A stretch of DNA of 64,000 nt from Candidatus Laterigemmans baculatus (lineage in GTDB: Bacteria; Planctomycetota; Planctomycetia; Pirellulales; Pirellulaceae): NCBI RefSeq assembly GCF_010367455.1, contig NZ_WRPR01000016.1, positions 1 to 64,000 on the forward strand, read 5' to 3'. The translations under genes and the position numbers were made by a program. A model generated the notes under the pieces. The model searched no databases. It was given only the letters and a program-made list of their open reading frames with translations, and was not told where the DNA came from. Position 1 is the first letter of the stretch. Every line of letters starts with the position of its first letter. Shown here piece by piece: positions 53,094 to 63,700 of this stretch.

Positions 53094-54344
53094 ATGAAGA
53101 CGCCGACACCACCAGAGCCGACTCCGTTGCCACGGCGGGGAGATCCGATCGCAGCTGAGTATTTTCGCGCGATTGCGGAGAGTACTGTCGACTGGGAAAG
53201 CTGGATGTCGGATGAGGGTCAGGTGCTGTGGGTCAATCCCGCGGTGGAGCGGTTTACTGGCCGGACGCCGAGCGAGTGTTTGGCAATGGAAGACTATCCA
53301 CTCCAGCTAGTCGCAGAGGAGGACCGCAGACGCATCGCCGGGTACCTTCACGAGGCACAAGGCGGCCGCGTTGAGAACAACGTCGAGTTCCGGGTGCTCC
53401 ATCGGGACGGCACTCGGCGTTGGGCGGCAATCTCCGGGCAGTCGATGCGAGGCTCCGAGGATCGATCGCTCGGCTTCCGAACGAGCGTTCGGGACGTCAC
53501 CGAAAAACGTGACATGCGGGAGCAGTTGCGGCTGCACAATAAACATCTCGAGCAGTTGGTTCAGGAGCGAACCGCACGGGTGGCTGAGCTCGAAAAACAT
53601 CGGCTGAAGATGGAGAAGTTGGCCGCACTCGGCGAGCTCGCTGCCGGGGTAGCGCATGAGATCAACAATCCCTTGGCTGGTATACGAAATGCATTTGCGT
53701 TGCTAAAGCGTCACCTGCCACCGAGCGTAAAGCATTACGACAAGCTCGATCTGATCGACAGCGAGATCGAGCGGATCTCCGGCATCACGCATCAGATGTA
53801 TCAACTGTACCGGCCGAGCCAGCAACGATCGACAACCTTTTCGATTCGTCGGTGCATCGAGGAGATCCGCGTGCTGACGCGTCCCATGTCGCGGAAGTGG
53901 AAGGTCGATGTTCGCACCGAGTACGGTTCGATGGTGCCAGGAGGCGATTTGGCCGCGGATGAGGTTCACCTTCGGGAAGAGGAGCTGAAACAGGTAATGC
54001 TGAACCTCATTCACAACGCGATCCAGGCCTCGGAGGCCGGTCATGAAGTCAGCGTTTCTGCCGCGACGGAGCTCGATCGGCTGGAGATCCAAGTTGCCGA
54101 CCAGGGGCACGGGATTCCCCCGGAATTCATGGCGAAGGTGTTCGATCCATTTTTCAGTACTAAAACCGCAAAGGTGGGTCAGGGGATGGGGCTGGGGTTA
54201 TCGGTCACTCGCGGTTTAGTCGAAGCGATGGAGGGGACGATCGAGATAGCCACCGAGACCGGAACGGGAACGGTGTTCGTTGTTCGCCTGCCTCGATCGC
54301 TAAGTCCTCCTAGAGACGTGACACCCGACATGCAAGGAACCTAA
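53094..54344 (+). CDS. PAS-domain sensor histidine kinase (NtrB-like)
   Basis: The 416-residue soluble kinase has one PAS/PAC domain (~20-140, [15 protein letters not shown], then [13 protein letters not shown]), a coiled-coil linker, and a HisKA domain with the phospho-acceptor His188 in [13 protein letters not shown]. The HATPase has N-box [10 protein letters not shown]1 DQGHGIP, F-box FDPFFSTK and G2 GLGLSV. No transmembrane segment, so it senses a cytosolic signal through the PAS pocket. The response regulator gene starts 20 bases downstream, making a cognate pair. Confidence 0.92.
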   Translation: MKTPTPPEPTPLPRRGDPIAAEYFRAIAESTVDWESWMSDEGQVLWVNPAVERFTGRTPSECLAMEDYPLQLVAEEDRRRIAGYLHEAQGGRVENNVEFRVLHRDGTRRWAAISGQSMRGSEDRSLGFRTSVRDVTEKRDMREQLRLHNKHLEQLVQERTARVAELEKHRLKMEKLAALGELAAGVAHEINNPLAGIRNAFALLKRHLPPSVKHYDKLDLIDSEIERISGITHQMYQLYRPSQQRSTTFSIRRCIEEIRVLTRPMSRKWKVDVRTEYGSMVPGGDLAADEVHLREEELKQVMLNLIHNAIQASEAGHEVSVSAATELDRLEIQVADQGHGIPPEFMAKVFDPFFSTKTAKVGQGMGLGLSVTRGLVEAMEGTIEIATETGTGTVFVVRLPRSLSPPRDVTPDMQGT

Positions 54345-54364
54345 GAAGTTTTGAATGCTCAGTT

Positions 54365-55756
54365 ATGAATGTACAGCCACCTTGTATTTTGATCGCCGAT
54401 GACGAGCCACTCTATCGCGATACCACTGCCGATCTGCTTCGCGAGGAAGGCTACCGATGCGTCTGCGTCGAGGACGCCAACGATGCAATCGACCAGCTTA
54501 GAGAGCAATCATTCGACCTCATCCTTTCCGATTTGAACATGCCCGGCAACCTAAAGCTGGAGCTCTTGAGGGAGGGGCGAGTCAGGTATGGGCACATTCC
54601 CATGATCGTGATTACCGGTGTTCCGTCGATCCCTTCGGCCGTCGAAAGCGTGCGGCTAGGCATCGCGGATTACCTGTTGAAGCCGGTCAAGGTCGAGGAG
54701 TTGTTAGCGGCTGTTGCGCGAGCACTCCGGCAACCGCCTCCGTCTCGGGAAACGCTCGACGCAGACTCAGTGGTGAGTAATCCGCGTTCGAGGTATCCGC
54801 AGATTGTCGGCGAGAGTCCGCCGATGTTGGAGTTGCTAGGCATTCTCGATCGCGTCGCGATGAGCAACGCGAACGTGCTGATCACGGGCGAGAGTGGTAC
54901 AGGCAAGGAAGTGATCGCTGGAGCGATTCACGACCACAGCAATAGGCGAGGTAAACCATTTCAGGTCATCGATTGCACTGCGATTCCAGAGGCGCTGTTC
55001 GAGTCGGTGGTGTTTGGGCACGCGAAGGGTTCCTTCACTGGTGCCGTCAAAGATCAGAAGGGACTGCTGCGTCATTGCGACGAGGGAACCGCATTTTTTG
55101 ACGAAATCGGCGAACTTCCCGCGGTTTCGCAGGCAAAATTGCTGCGCGCGATCCAAGAGCAGACCTTTACACCCGTCGGCGAAAGCAAACCCATCAAGGT
55201 CGATACCCGGTTTATTTGCGCCACCAACCGCGATCTTCAAGCAGAGGTTGACGCCGGTCGCTTCCGGCGTGACCTATTCTACCGACTTGGGGTGATTCAT
55301 ATCGAGTTGCCGCCTCTGCGAGATCGTGGCGAGGATGTCGTTCTGCTCGCCAAATATTTCCTGGAGAAGTTGCACCCAGCCGACCGGCGAATCGTCGAAT
55401 TTTCCGAGGAAGTCATCGAGTGCTTTCGGCGATACGAGTGGCCGGGCAACATTCGCGAGCTTCGTAACGTTATTGAACGTGCTGTCGCTTGGGCCCAATC
55501 GGAGACGGTCCAACTGGCGGACCTGCCGAAGCAGGTCCGCGATGCGAAGGAGAGCCGGCGGCAAACCAACTCCGGCCTCACGGAAATTTCTCGAGAAGAA
55601 GCACTCGACAACGCCGATCGCAGCTACCTGACGGCTCTGCTCGAGAAGCACGGCGGCAATATTTCGAAAGCTGCACGCCAGGCCGGTCTGTCCCGTCAGG
55701 GAATGCACAAGCTGCTGGGACGGCATGGCCTGGATGCTGCTGACTTTCGTGCGTGA
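54365..55756 (+). CDS. sigma-54-dependent response regulator (NtrC family)
   Basis: The 463-residue protein has a receiver domain with phospho-acceptor Asp56 ([10 protein letters not shown]) and an acidic pocket ADDE. The AAA+ sigma-54 activation domain shows Walker A GESGTGKE, a GAFTGA-loop variant GSFTGA, Walker [12 protein letters not shown] and the arginine-finger region FRRDLFYRL. The C-terminal Fis-type helix-turn-helix is [22 protein letters not shown]. It activates sigma-54 promoters on phosphorylation by the upstream kinase. Target genes cannot be named. Confidence 0.93.
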   Translation: MNVQPPCILIADDEPLYRDTTADLLREEGYRCVCVEDANDAIDQLREQSFDLILSDLNMPGNLKLELLREGRVRYGHIPMIVITGVPSIPSAVESVRLGIADYLLKPVKVEELLAAVARALRQPPPSRETLDADSVVSNPRSRYPQIVGESPPMLELLGILDRVAMSNANVLITGESGTGKEVIAGAIHDHSNRRGKPFQVIDCTAIPEALFESVVFGHAKGSFTGAVKDQKGLLRHCDEGTAFFDEIGELPAVSQAKLLRAIQEQTFTPVGESKPIKVDTRFICATNRDLQAEVDAGRFRRDLFYRLGVIHIELPPLRDRGEDVVLLAKYFLEKLHPADRRIVEFSEEVIECFRRYEWPGNIRELRNVIERAVAWAQSETVQLADLPKQVRDAKESRRQTNSGLTEISREEALDNADRSYLTALLEKHGGNISKAARQAGLSRQGMHKLLGRHGLDAADFRA

Positions 55757-55776
55757 GGCAGGTGCAACGGGATCGG

Positions 55777-56205
55777 TCAAGCGACCGCAGCCGACCGGTC
55801 GGGCTGTGAGTCGATTTCGATGATCATGATTCTTGTGGCGCCGCGAGGAACCCGGACCTCGACAATGTCGCCCGCGCGATACCCGAGAATCGCTGCACCG
55901 ATCGGCGCTAGAATTGAAAGTTTACCGCCAGCCACGTCCGCCTCCTCCGGGTAGACCAGCTGGTAGGTCTCGATCTCATCGCTGCCGACTTCCCTTATGC
56001 GAACCACCGATTTCATCGTCACCACGTCTGGCGGAAGGTCGCCGGGGGTGACGATCTCCGCGTTCTCGAGTTCGTCCCGCAAGTCGTTAAGGTAGGGTTT
56101 GTCTGCGAGCGCGCGAGTGAATCCATCGCTGAGCAGCGATTTCAGGCGTCGGTGGTCGTTGACCGTGGTGATGATGCGATTCGCAACAATCTTCTTACGC
56201 AACAT
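55777..56205 (-). CDS. Rnk-like GreA/GreB C-terminal-domain protein
   Basis: The ~142-residue protein has an N-terminal helical segment (NDHRRLKSLLSDGF) and a GreA/B C-terminal-like beta domain (YQLVYPEEADVAGGKLS, ILAPIGAAILGYRAGD). This is the layout of Rnk (regulator of nucleoside diphosphate kinase), which binds RNA polymerase near the secondary channel. The Met at 56205 is preferred over the longer frame to 56289. It is convergent with the response regulator gene, with 20 bases between stops. Confidence 0.83.
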   Translation of the reverse strand: MLRKKIVANRIITTVNDHRRLKSLLSDGFTRALADKPYLNDLRDELENAEIVTPGDLPPDVVTMKSVVRIREVGSDEIETYQLVYPEEADVAGGKLSILAPIGAAILGYRAGDIVEVRVPRGATRIMIIEIDSQPDRSAAVA

Positions 56206-56806
56206 TTCCGTCTCGTGTCTTAGGTCACTTCGAAAGTGGTGTTTCTGCGGTCCGTGGATGCAGCGAACATGCCAGCTGGCCAGATCCAAGGCAATCGGCG
56301 AGCCAATGCGCTGGCGGAGTGGTGGTAGTCCGCGTCGAACCGGGCGATTTGGGCCGCTCTTCGCGAGTTAGGTTCGTTTTCGCACTGCCGCTCGATTCGA
56401 ATGTGACGACTGCAGTTGCCGGCGGTGTCAACTCTTGGGGACGGGCCGTTGCTGATGCGGCTCGGGCTCTGCCTGTGAAAAAATGCGAGAGAGGGAGTCC
56501 TGCAGGCTTTCCGTCTCCTGAACCAGCTCGACTTTCGCGTGAAACAGATCAAGACGATCTCGAGGCAGGGCGAGGAGGTGATCCAGGACTCGTCGAAAGC
56601 CACCGCCGCTCTGCATAAAGTTAGGGTTGGGGGCCCTTCAAGTGACATAGTCGGAAAAGCCAAACCGCCTGCCCCGACCGCCGCTATTGTTGACAAACCA
56701 GAGCAAAGTATTCGGCCGCATGGAGCCGAGGTTGGGTTGGTACTCGTCGTAGTAAACTCGCTTCCTCCACCGATAGGCGGATCGGTTCTTACGATTCGTT
56801 AGCCCG
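56206..56806. other. 600-base region with only degraded coding signals
   Basis: Two fragments look protein-like but lack proper starts. One, on the plus strand about 56487-56640, is a helical stretch with REGVLQAFRLLNQLDF. The other, on the minus strand, ends at 56638 and reads back to about 56919 with VDIGLTNRKNRSAYRWRKRV and YDEYQPNLGSMRPNTLLWF, overlapping the start of the next gene. They may be remnants of truncated genes. Neither is called as intact. Confidence 0.4.
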
Positions 56807-57580
56807 ATGTCGACCACAATCCGAGGTTCGCTGCGCACGGCGACCTCACCCAGCAATTGCATCGAGTCCTCGCCGGTGGCCGCGAGGCTGAAACGAGCGT
56901 TGCTGCAGGCATTTTTCACCGCATACTATCCCTATGCTCGCCTGCTGACGTGGCTGATGCCGACGCTGACGCTCGACGGAAAGACGTTGCATATTCCGCC
57001 TGCGGTGTACAAGCCCCTTGAGAACGAGCACCACTATCGGGATTTCGTGCAATCCGGGGATACGGTGTGTGACTTGGGTTCCGGCAGTGGAGTGGTGTCG
57101 GCGTTCGTTGCCGAACGAGCAGCCCGCGTGGTGGCACTCGATATCGGACCCGAAGCGGTTGCGGCGACCGCGGCGAATTGCGAGCGTCTCGGTCTAGCGA
57201 ACGTTCAAGTGCAGCAGAGCGACATGTTCGCCGCCACCGAAGAACGGTTTGACGTCATCTGTGCAAACCCGCCGTTTGTCGAGATTCCGATGCGGGGTGC
57301 TGACAAGCAGTGGGCGACATCCGTCACGCTACTGAACCGGTTGTTCACCGAGGGCCGCGACCACTTGCGGCCGGGCGGATCGATCGTGGTGCTTTATCCT
57401 CGGCGCAAATCATCGCGGCTGCAGGAGTTTGCCCGGGAGGCCGGGTTTGCGCTCGTGGCGTCTCGAGCGGTCGGTCCGAAAAGCGTCAAACTGTGGTTGC
57501 TGTGCGGACTGTACCTGCAACTGTTCTTTGACGCTCATTTTTTTGTCTTTCGTCGAATCGACGAATCCACGCACTGTTAG
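56807..57580 (+). CDS. HemK/RlmG-like class I methyltransferase
   Basis: The 257-residue protein has methyltransferase motif I VCDLGSGSGVVSAF, VVALDIGPEAV, and the NPPF motif (VICANPPFVEIP) typical of enzymes that methylate planar nitrogens or glutamine in rRNA, proteins or DNA. A hydrophobic segment (LWLLCGLYLQLFFDAHFF) lies near the C-terminus. The start is uncertain: the first ~23 residues overlap a minus-strand remnant, and a GTG at 56876 would give a tighter N-terminus. Substrate unknown. Confidence 0.78.
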   Translation: MSTTIRGSLRTATSPSNCIESSPVAARLKRALLQAFFTAYYPYARLLTWLMPTLTLDGKTLHIPPAVYKPLENEHHYRDFVQSGDTVCDLGSGSGVVSAFVAERAARVVALDIGPEAVAATAANCERLGLANVQVQQSDMFAATEERFDVICANPPFVEIPMRGADKQWATSVTLLNRLFTEGRDHLRPGGSIVVLYPRRKSSRLQEFAREAGFALVASRAVGPKSVKLWLLCGLYLQLFFDAHFFVFRRIDESTHC

Positions 57581-57623
57581 CGGACCGCTCTATCCGCCGC
57601 GAGTCGCCGAGGTGCGCTCTGGC

Positions 57624-58919
57624 TCAACCCTCGCTCGCCAGACATTGCACGATCTGGCGGACTGTGTAATCAATATTCTGCTGGCTGTGGCGTGCGGTCA
57701 CGATCAAGCGGATCCGGCCTTCGCTCGGCTTGACCGCTGGATAGACGACGCTCACCGAGAACACGCCGTTCTCGTACAGTCGCCGATTGACTCGCAGCAA
57801 ACGCTCCGGCTGATCGATATAGATGGGCACGACCGGGCTCTGGCTGTTCTTTAAATCAATGCCGACGGCTTGAAGCGCATCGCGCATGTAGCGGTTGTTC
57901 TCGTGCAGTCGCTGGACCACTGGCGAAGGCGAACGCAGGAGCCGCAACGAGGCGAGAGCTGCGGCCGCATCGGCAGGCGAGACGCATGCCTGGAAGATAT
58001 AGGAATTTGCGCACCACTGTAGCAGCGGGATGTATTGTTCGGCGCAGGCGATGAATCCTCCTAACGAACCGGTGGATTTGCTTAACGTGGACATCACGAA
58101 GTCGACATCGTCGGAAAGGCCGAGCTGACGGCAGTAACCGCCGCCGTCCTGACCATAGAATCCGAAAGCGTGGGCCTCATCGATGTAGAGTCGAAATTGG
58201 TAGCGACGTTTTAGCGCAACCAGGTCCGCCAATGGCGCGAAATCGCCACTCATCGAATACGCCGACTCGGCTACGACGAGCACGTCGCGGTAGCGGCTGC
58301 CGTGATGGGCCAATTTTCGTTCCAGGTCGGCCACATCGTTGTGGCGGAAGGGGAGCCATTTGGCGCCGGACATTTTGATGCCATCGATGATCGAGGCATG
58401 CGATTCCCGGTCGAAGAGGATGAGATCTCCCGACCGGGCCAGGGCCGACAGTGCGCCGAGGTTTGCGGTGTAGCCGGTAGGAAACAGCAGGGCCGCCGGT
58501 TTCGCCACGCGTCGAGCCAGTTCGGATTCGAGCTGTTTATGGACATCGCACATGCCGCCCGACATGCCTGATGTGCCCGCACCGGTGCCGTACTGCTCGG
58601 TTGCCTCCTGGGCGGCCCGAAGCACTTCGGGATGGCGATTTAGCCCCGTGTAGTGGTTGACGCACCAAGACACACAGGTACGCGATTGATCGTGATGAGG
58701 GTCGCAGATCACGGCCGTCGCATCGCTACCGGTGGCGCAGTATCGATCCTGTGTATACAGATTGGCTGCGATTTGCGCATTTTTCTGTTTGTACAGAGCG
58801 GCGCTGAGCTGTGCGAGATTCGCACCGGATGCATCGAGGCGGTTCTTGAGTTCGACAAGGGGAGTATGTCGGTCCACCAGCCCCTCTGCGTCGGAGGGTC
58901 TCGTTGTCAAAGCGCTCAT
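57624..58919 (-). CDS. alpha-oxoamine synthase family PLP enzyme (KBL/BioF/SPT-like)
   Basis: The 431-residue fold-type I PLP enzyme has family markers GTGAGTSGMSGGMCDVHKQL, DEAHAFGFYG and the Schiff-base lysine in STLSKSTGSLGG. These enzymes condense an amino acid with an acyl-CoA: glycine C-acetyltransferase, 8-amino-7-oxononanoate synthase, serine palmitoyltransferase or 5-aminolevulinate synthase. An N-terminal extension of about 60 residues (YKQKNAQIAANLYTQD) hints at the less-studied long forms, possibly sphingolipid-like base synthesis, but this is not proven. Convergent with the methyltransferase. Confidence 0.85.
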   Translation of the reverse strand: MSALTTRPSDAEGLVDRHTPLVELKNRLDASGANLAQLSAALYKQKNAQIAANLYTQDRYCATGSDATAVICDPHHDQSRTCVSWCVNHYTGLNRHPEVLRAAQEATEQYGTGAGTSGMSGGMCDVHKQLESELARRVAKPAALLFPTGYTANLGALSALARSGDLILFDRESHASIIDGIKMSGAKWLPFRHNDVADLERKLAHHGSRYRDVLVVAESAYSMSGDFAPLADLVALKRRYQFRLYIDEAHAFGFYGQDGGGYCRQLGLSDDVDFVMSTLSKSTGSLGGFIACAEQYIPLLQWCANSYIFQACVSPADAAAALASLRLLRSPSPVVQRLHENNRYMRDALQAVGIDLKNSQSPVVPIYIDQPERLLRVNRRLYENGVFSVSVVYPAVKPSEGRIRLIVTARHSQQNIDYTVRQIVQCLASEG

Positions 58920-59128
58920 CGTTATTCGCAGTAAGTCGGTTCGTCACGGACGCCAGCCGTTTCCACACCGAAACGAAGCCTCTGGCGATATCGAACTCTA
59001 GCTTGTTCTGAGCGCACCGCTGATCAGTAGGTTCTGACGCAAAACCGACCGGTGTGAGCAAGGTCGGGCGGGAAGAAGAGCTGAGGAGACGCTGGATTAG
59101 CTGCGCGTCGAAGAGTCGTGTAGCGTCT

Positions 59129-60094
59129 TCAGTGAGGGGAGGGGGCCGAGTCGACGGTCGTTGGACGGAGGCGCCGGAGGCCGGTGATGAGCAGCAGCAC
59201 GATCGTTCCGGCAACGATTCCAACGACGGCGTTGAACATCATTTCGGTGAAGCTACCAAGCACGACGCCGCCGGTTTCGAACTCCGCGACCGGGTGGACG
59301 ACTTCCTCGGCCAAGTGATGAAGCGGTGGGGCGCCATGGACGAGGATCCCGCCCCCGACGAGGAACATCGCTGCGGTCCCGGCGATCGAGAGAAACTTCA
59401 TCAAGTACGGAGCAGTCGCCAGGATCGCATAGCCCGTGCGTTGCTTGAGCGTGCGGCTGGAGTTCTCCGCGGCCGATCCGATTAACCGTGCACCAAGGTC
59501 GTCGAGTTTGACGATGGCCGCGACGAGACCATACACGCCGATGGTCATGAGGAGCGAAATCGACACGAGGACCAGCAACTGCGTGACAAAGGGCGAATCG
59601 GTGACGGTCCCAAGGGTGATGACGATAATTTCGGCTGAGAGAATAAAGTCGGTGCGGATGGCTCCCTTGATTTTCTGTTTCTCGAGTTGGACCATATCGA
59701 CTTCAGGTTCCACCAGTGCCGAATGGAGTTCCTCCTCATGGGCGGTGGCTTCGGCCGGATGGAGGAATTTGTGGGCGAGCTTCTCGCAACCCTCGTAGCA
59801 GAGATACAGGCCGCCAATCATCAGCAGGCCGACGATCACCCAGCCCGGCGTGAAAGCGGCCAAGGCGAGTGCCACCGGAACCAGGATCGCCTTGTTGACT
59901 GCCGAGCCTTTGGCCACCGCCCACACGACCGGCAGCTCGCGGCTGGCGTCGACACCGGTCACCTGCTGGGCATTCAGAGCCAGGTCGTCGCCCAAAACAC
60001 CCGCCGTTTTCTTGGCAGCGACTTTGGTGAGAACCGCGATGTCGTCGAGGATCGTGGTGATGTCGTCGAGCAACATCAGTAAGCCGCCAGCCAT
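59129..60094 (-). CDS. DUF808 (YedI-like) membrane protein
   Basis: The 321-residue protein starts at the ATG at 60094 (AAGGA spacing good; an ATG at 60112 is possible). The family N-terminus is GLLMLLDDITTILDDIAVL, followed by KKTAGVLGDDLALNAQQV. Several hydrophobic helices follow (FTPGWVIVGLLMIGGLYL, LLVLVSISLLMTIGVYGLV, and two near the C-terminus). DUF808 proteins are widespread inner-membrane proteins without an established function. Confidence 0.87.
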   Translation of the reverse strand: MAGGLLMLLDDITTILDDIAVLTKVAAKKTAGVLGDDLALNAQQVTGVDASRELPVVWAVAKGSAVNKAILVPVALALAAFTPGWVIVGLLMIGGLYLCYEGCEKLAHKFLHPAEATAHEEELHSALVEPEVDMVQLEKQKIKGAIRTDFILSAEIIVITLGTVTDSPFVTQLLVLVSISLLMTIGVYGLVAAIVKLDDLGARLIGSAAENSSRTLKQRTGYAILATAPYLMKFLSIAGTAAMFLVGGGILVHGAPPLHHLAEEVVHPVAEFETGGVVLGSFTEMMFNAVVGIVAGTIVLLLITGLRRLRPTTVDSAPSPH

Positions 60095-60315
60095 GCCTTT
60101 CCTTTCCAGCATTCTCTTTGAGTGAAGCCATTCGCCGGCAGTGTATCAGCCAAAGCTCGTGGCGTGCTACGCTTCGAGCCAACGCGAACGATTCCAAAGC
60201 GGCGCCGTTGGACTGGAAATAAATTCAAACTTTTCGCCCCCTCCTCTCGCTGGACAGTGCCCCTTTCACACGCGGAATTGCCATAACGCACAGCCGTGCC
60301 CAGCAGTTGGCTCCA

Positions 60316-60595
60316 TCATCGTTCAACGGCAAGCGGAACCAGTTCAACGTGGCGCTGTCCAGCCAGCGACTCGGCCGGCAAGGACAGCTCGTCAAATGGC
60401 AGTCCCAACTCCGCCTGCAGGGCACCATCGCGGACGCGTCGCAGGTAGTGCGGCTGTCGATTGGGGAAATGGATATCGGCCGTAGGTATGGCTGCGGCGC
60501 GGAAAGAACGTCTCCAGTTCGTCCCTGAGCCAAGCCTCGACGGCCTTGGGGAACGCTTGCGTGGCCTGAGTTCGGACGGCGTCGGGCGAGATCAT
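60316..60595 (-). pseudogene. frameshifted small gene
   Basis: A well-placed ribosome-binding site (GAGGAAAGGA) precedes an ATG at 60595 and a coding-like start (MISPDAVRTQATQAF, AVEAWLRDELETFF). Near 60500, in a TTCTTTCC run, the protein-like signal moves to another frame (IHFPNRQPHYLRRVRDG, LPFDELSLPAESLAGQ) and stops at 60316. A one-base insertion explains both halves. The opening residues faintly resemble the N-terminal DUF3322 region of JetD-like proteins, but that is weak. It may be a decayed or mis-sequenced gene. Confidence 0.5.
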
Positions 60596-60700
60596 TGCTT
60601 CCTTTCCTCGGGATCGGCGGATGTCCAGCGGTGCTTCGCAACCGGGGCTGCGCTCGATTATGGCTATTGGGGTTCGGGAGTGGCTCGCTAGAATGTTCCG

Positions 60701-63700
60701 ATGAACGAAGCCGAACCCGACGACCTGCTCCAAGTGACGCTTGCCAGCATTGGCGATGCGGTGATCGCGACCGATCCTGAAGGACGCGTTACCTTCCTGA
60801 ATGCCGTTGCCGAAAATCTGACGGGCTGGCCGACTGAGGAGGCTCAAGGTCGTCCCCTCCATACGGTCTTCCGCATCTTCAACGAGCACACTCGGGAGCC
60901 GGTGGAGAACCCGGTCGAGAAGGTGCTTCGCTTGGGCCGGACGGTGGGGCTCGCCAACCATACCATCTTGGTCGCCCGGGACGGGACCGAGGTTCCGATC
61001 GACGACAGCGCCGCTCCGATCCGTGGCGGCGATGGGCGGCTGCGGGGGGTGGTCCTGGTCTTTCGTGACATCACCGAGCGGAAGCAGGCCGAGGACGCCG
61101 CTGCCGAGCGTCACCGGATCACGGCCTTGCGAGCCGATCTCGCCACCGCCCTGGCTCAACCCCGGTCTTTGCAGGCGGGGCTGCAGGCCTGCTGCAAGAC
61201 GTTTGGGCGGCACCTCGAGCCGGCGGTCGCTGGCATTTGGGTTCGGGATGAAGCCGAAGGCCTGCTGGAACTGTGGGCGAGCGGCGGGGCGGCGGACCAC
61301 CTTGCCGATCTCCAGGCCCCGCTCCGGTTCGGTGAGGGCAGGATTGGACGGATCGCTGCCGCAGGGGAGCCGGAACTGATCAATGAGCCATCGCACGAGT
61401 CGGGCGAGTCGGGCGAGTCGGGCGAGTCGCTAGGCCAGTGGGGCGCGGCGGTCGGCTTTGCGGGAATTCCGCTCGTGGTGGACGGGCGGGTCTTCGGGGT
61501 CCTGGCGATCTTCTCTGGCGAACCGCTCGGCGAGCGACTGCTCGAGGACTTGATCCCGCTTGCCGAGCAGGTCGCCCAGCACATCGAACGGAAGCGAGCC
61601 GAGGAGCGGCTGCGCGAGAGCGAACTTCGCTACCGGCTGATTGGGCAGGTGGCGAACGACGCGATCTGGGATTGGGATTTGGTGACCAATCGCGTGGTTT
61701 GGAACGAAGGGGTGCAGGCCCGTTTTGGGTATCGCCCCGAGCAGATTGGCAGCGACGCGTCGTGGTGGGTGGACCACATTCATGAGGCGGACCGGGAGCG
61801 GGTCGTCCACAGCATCCATGGCGTCATTGACGACGGTGAGTTCTGGGAGGACGAGTACCGGTTTTGTCGGGCTGACGGAAGCTATGCGATGGTCTTCGAT
61901 CGAGGCCGGGTCGTGCGTGACGAGAGTGGCAAGCCGATTCGCATGGTCGGTTCGATGCTCGACCTGACCGAACGGCTGCAAGCCGAGGAGCGTCTTCGGG
62001 AGCGGGAGGAGCGGCTTCGCATGGCGATCGAGTCCGCCTCGATCGGGACCTGGGACTTCGATCCGGCGACCGGCTCACTCAAGTGGTCCGATCGCTGCAA
62101 GGCCATGTTTGGGTTGCCGCCCCAGGCAGAAGTCACCTACGAAGTGTTCTCCGAGCGGCTGCACCCGGAAGACCGGGAGCGGGTCCATCGAGGCGTCGAG
62201 GAAGCGCTTTCTCCCGAGGGGGACGGACGGTATGAGCTCGACTATCGCTCCCTCTGGCCCGACGGAACCGTGCGGTGGATTGTCGCCAAAGGGCAGGGGC
62301 TCTTTGAGTCCGACGGACAGGAGCGGCGGGCGGTGCGGTTTATCGGGACGGTGCTCGATGTGACCGAGCGGAAGCGGGGGGAAGAGTCGCTACGGTTCCA
62401 GCTCGACCTGACGAGGAGCATTACCGACAACGCTACGACCGCCATCTTCATGATGGATGACCGCAGCCGCTGCACATTCATGAATCCGGCGGCCGAGGCG
62501 ATGACGGGTTTCACTTTCGCCGAAGTCGGCGGCGGCGTGCTGCACGACTTCATCCACCATCATCGCCCGGACGGGACGCCGTACCCGATGTCGGAGTGCC
62601 CCATCGATCGGGCGCTGCCGGAACATTTTGAGGTCCGCAGCCACGAGGATGTCTTCTTCCGCAAGAACGGCGAGGCCTTTCCGGTGATGTGCAACGCGCG
62701 TGTCATTTATAAGAAAGGCACCGCGATCGGGACGGTCATCGAGGTACGGGAGACGACGGCCGAGAGGAAAGCGGCCGAAGCGGCGCTGAAACGCTCCGAA
62801 CAGCTTCGGCGGCTGGCCGATGTGGCGACGCGAATCGGACTGGCGCACGACGTCGCATCGGTGATGGGAATTGTCACCGAGGAGATTCGGCACATCGTCG
62901 AGTCCCACCAGTCGGTCGCCAGCATGACGGTCGATCAGGATTGGGCCCAGGCAATCACCGCCGTTTCGATGTCGGAAAAATACGACCGGTGGAAACACTA
63001 TGACAAACCGCCCGACGGTTCGGGGATCTACTCGCTGGTTTGTCGCATGAACGGACCGATGCGACTGACGCAGGCGGAGTTGGAGGCCCATCCGGCGTGG
63101 AAACGCTTTTGCGGGGACGAGGATCATCCTCCGATGCGGGGGTGGCTTGCCGCGCCGCTCGTGGGCCGGGACGGACGGAACATCGGACTGCTGCAGGTCT
63201 CCGATAAACTGGAGGGAGAGTTTACCGAGGACGACGAAGCCGTGCTCGTGCAACTGGCGCAGATGGCTTCGGTCGCCGTCGAGAACGCGCGTCTGGTCGA
63301 GAGCCTGCGGCACGCCGACCGCCGCAAGGACGAGTTCCTCGCCACCCTGGCCCATGAGCTGCGGAATCCGTTGGCCCCGATCCGCATGGGACTGGAGGTC
63401 ATGAAACTCAGTGGCGATGTCGCCGGAGCGACCGAGGAAGTCCGCGGCATGATGGAGCGGCAAACCGAGCAGTTGATCACGCTCGTCGATGACCTGTTGG
63501 ACGTGTCTCGGATTACGCAGGGAAAGCTCGAACTGCGGAAGTGTCGGGTGAGCATCGCGGACGTCGTCCAAAACGCGGTTGAAGCGTCGCGGCCGCAGGT
63601 CGACGGAGCGGGACACGAGCTGACGGTCAAAGTTCCCGACGACCCCATCCATCTGGAAGCCGACCCGAACCGATTGACGCAGGTGATCTCGAACCTGCTC

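Noticed and set aside
60225-60641. Minus-strand 138-codon frame
   Set aside because: It covers the frameshifted gene in a third frame with an Arg/Ser/Pro-rich composition; a shadow frame.
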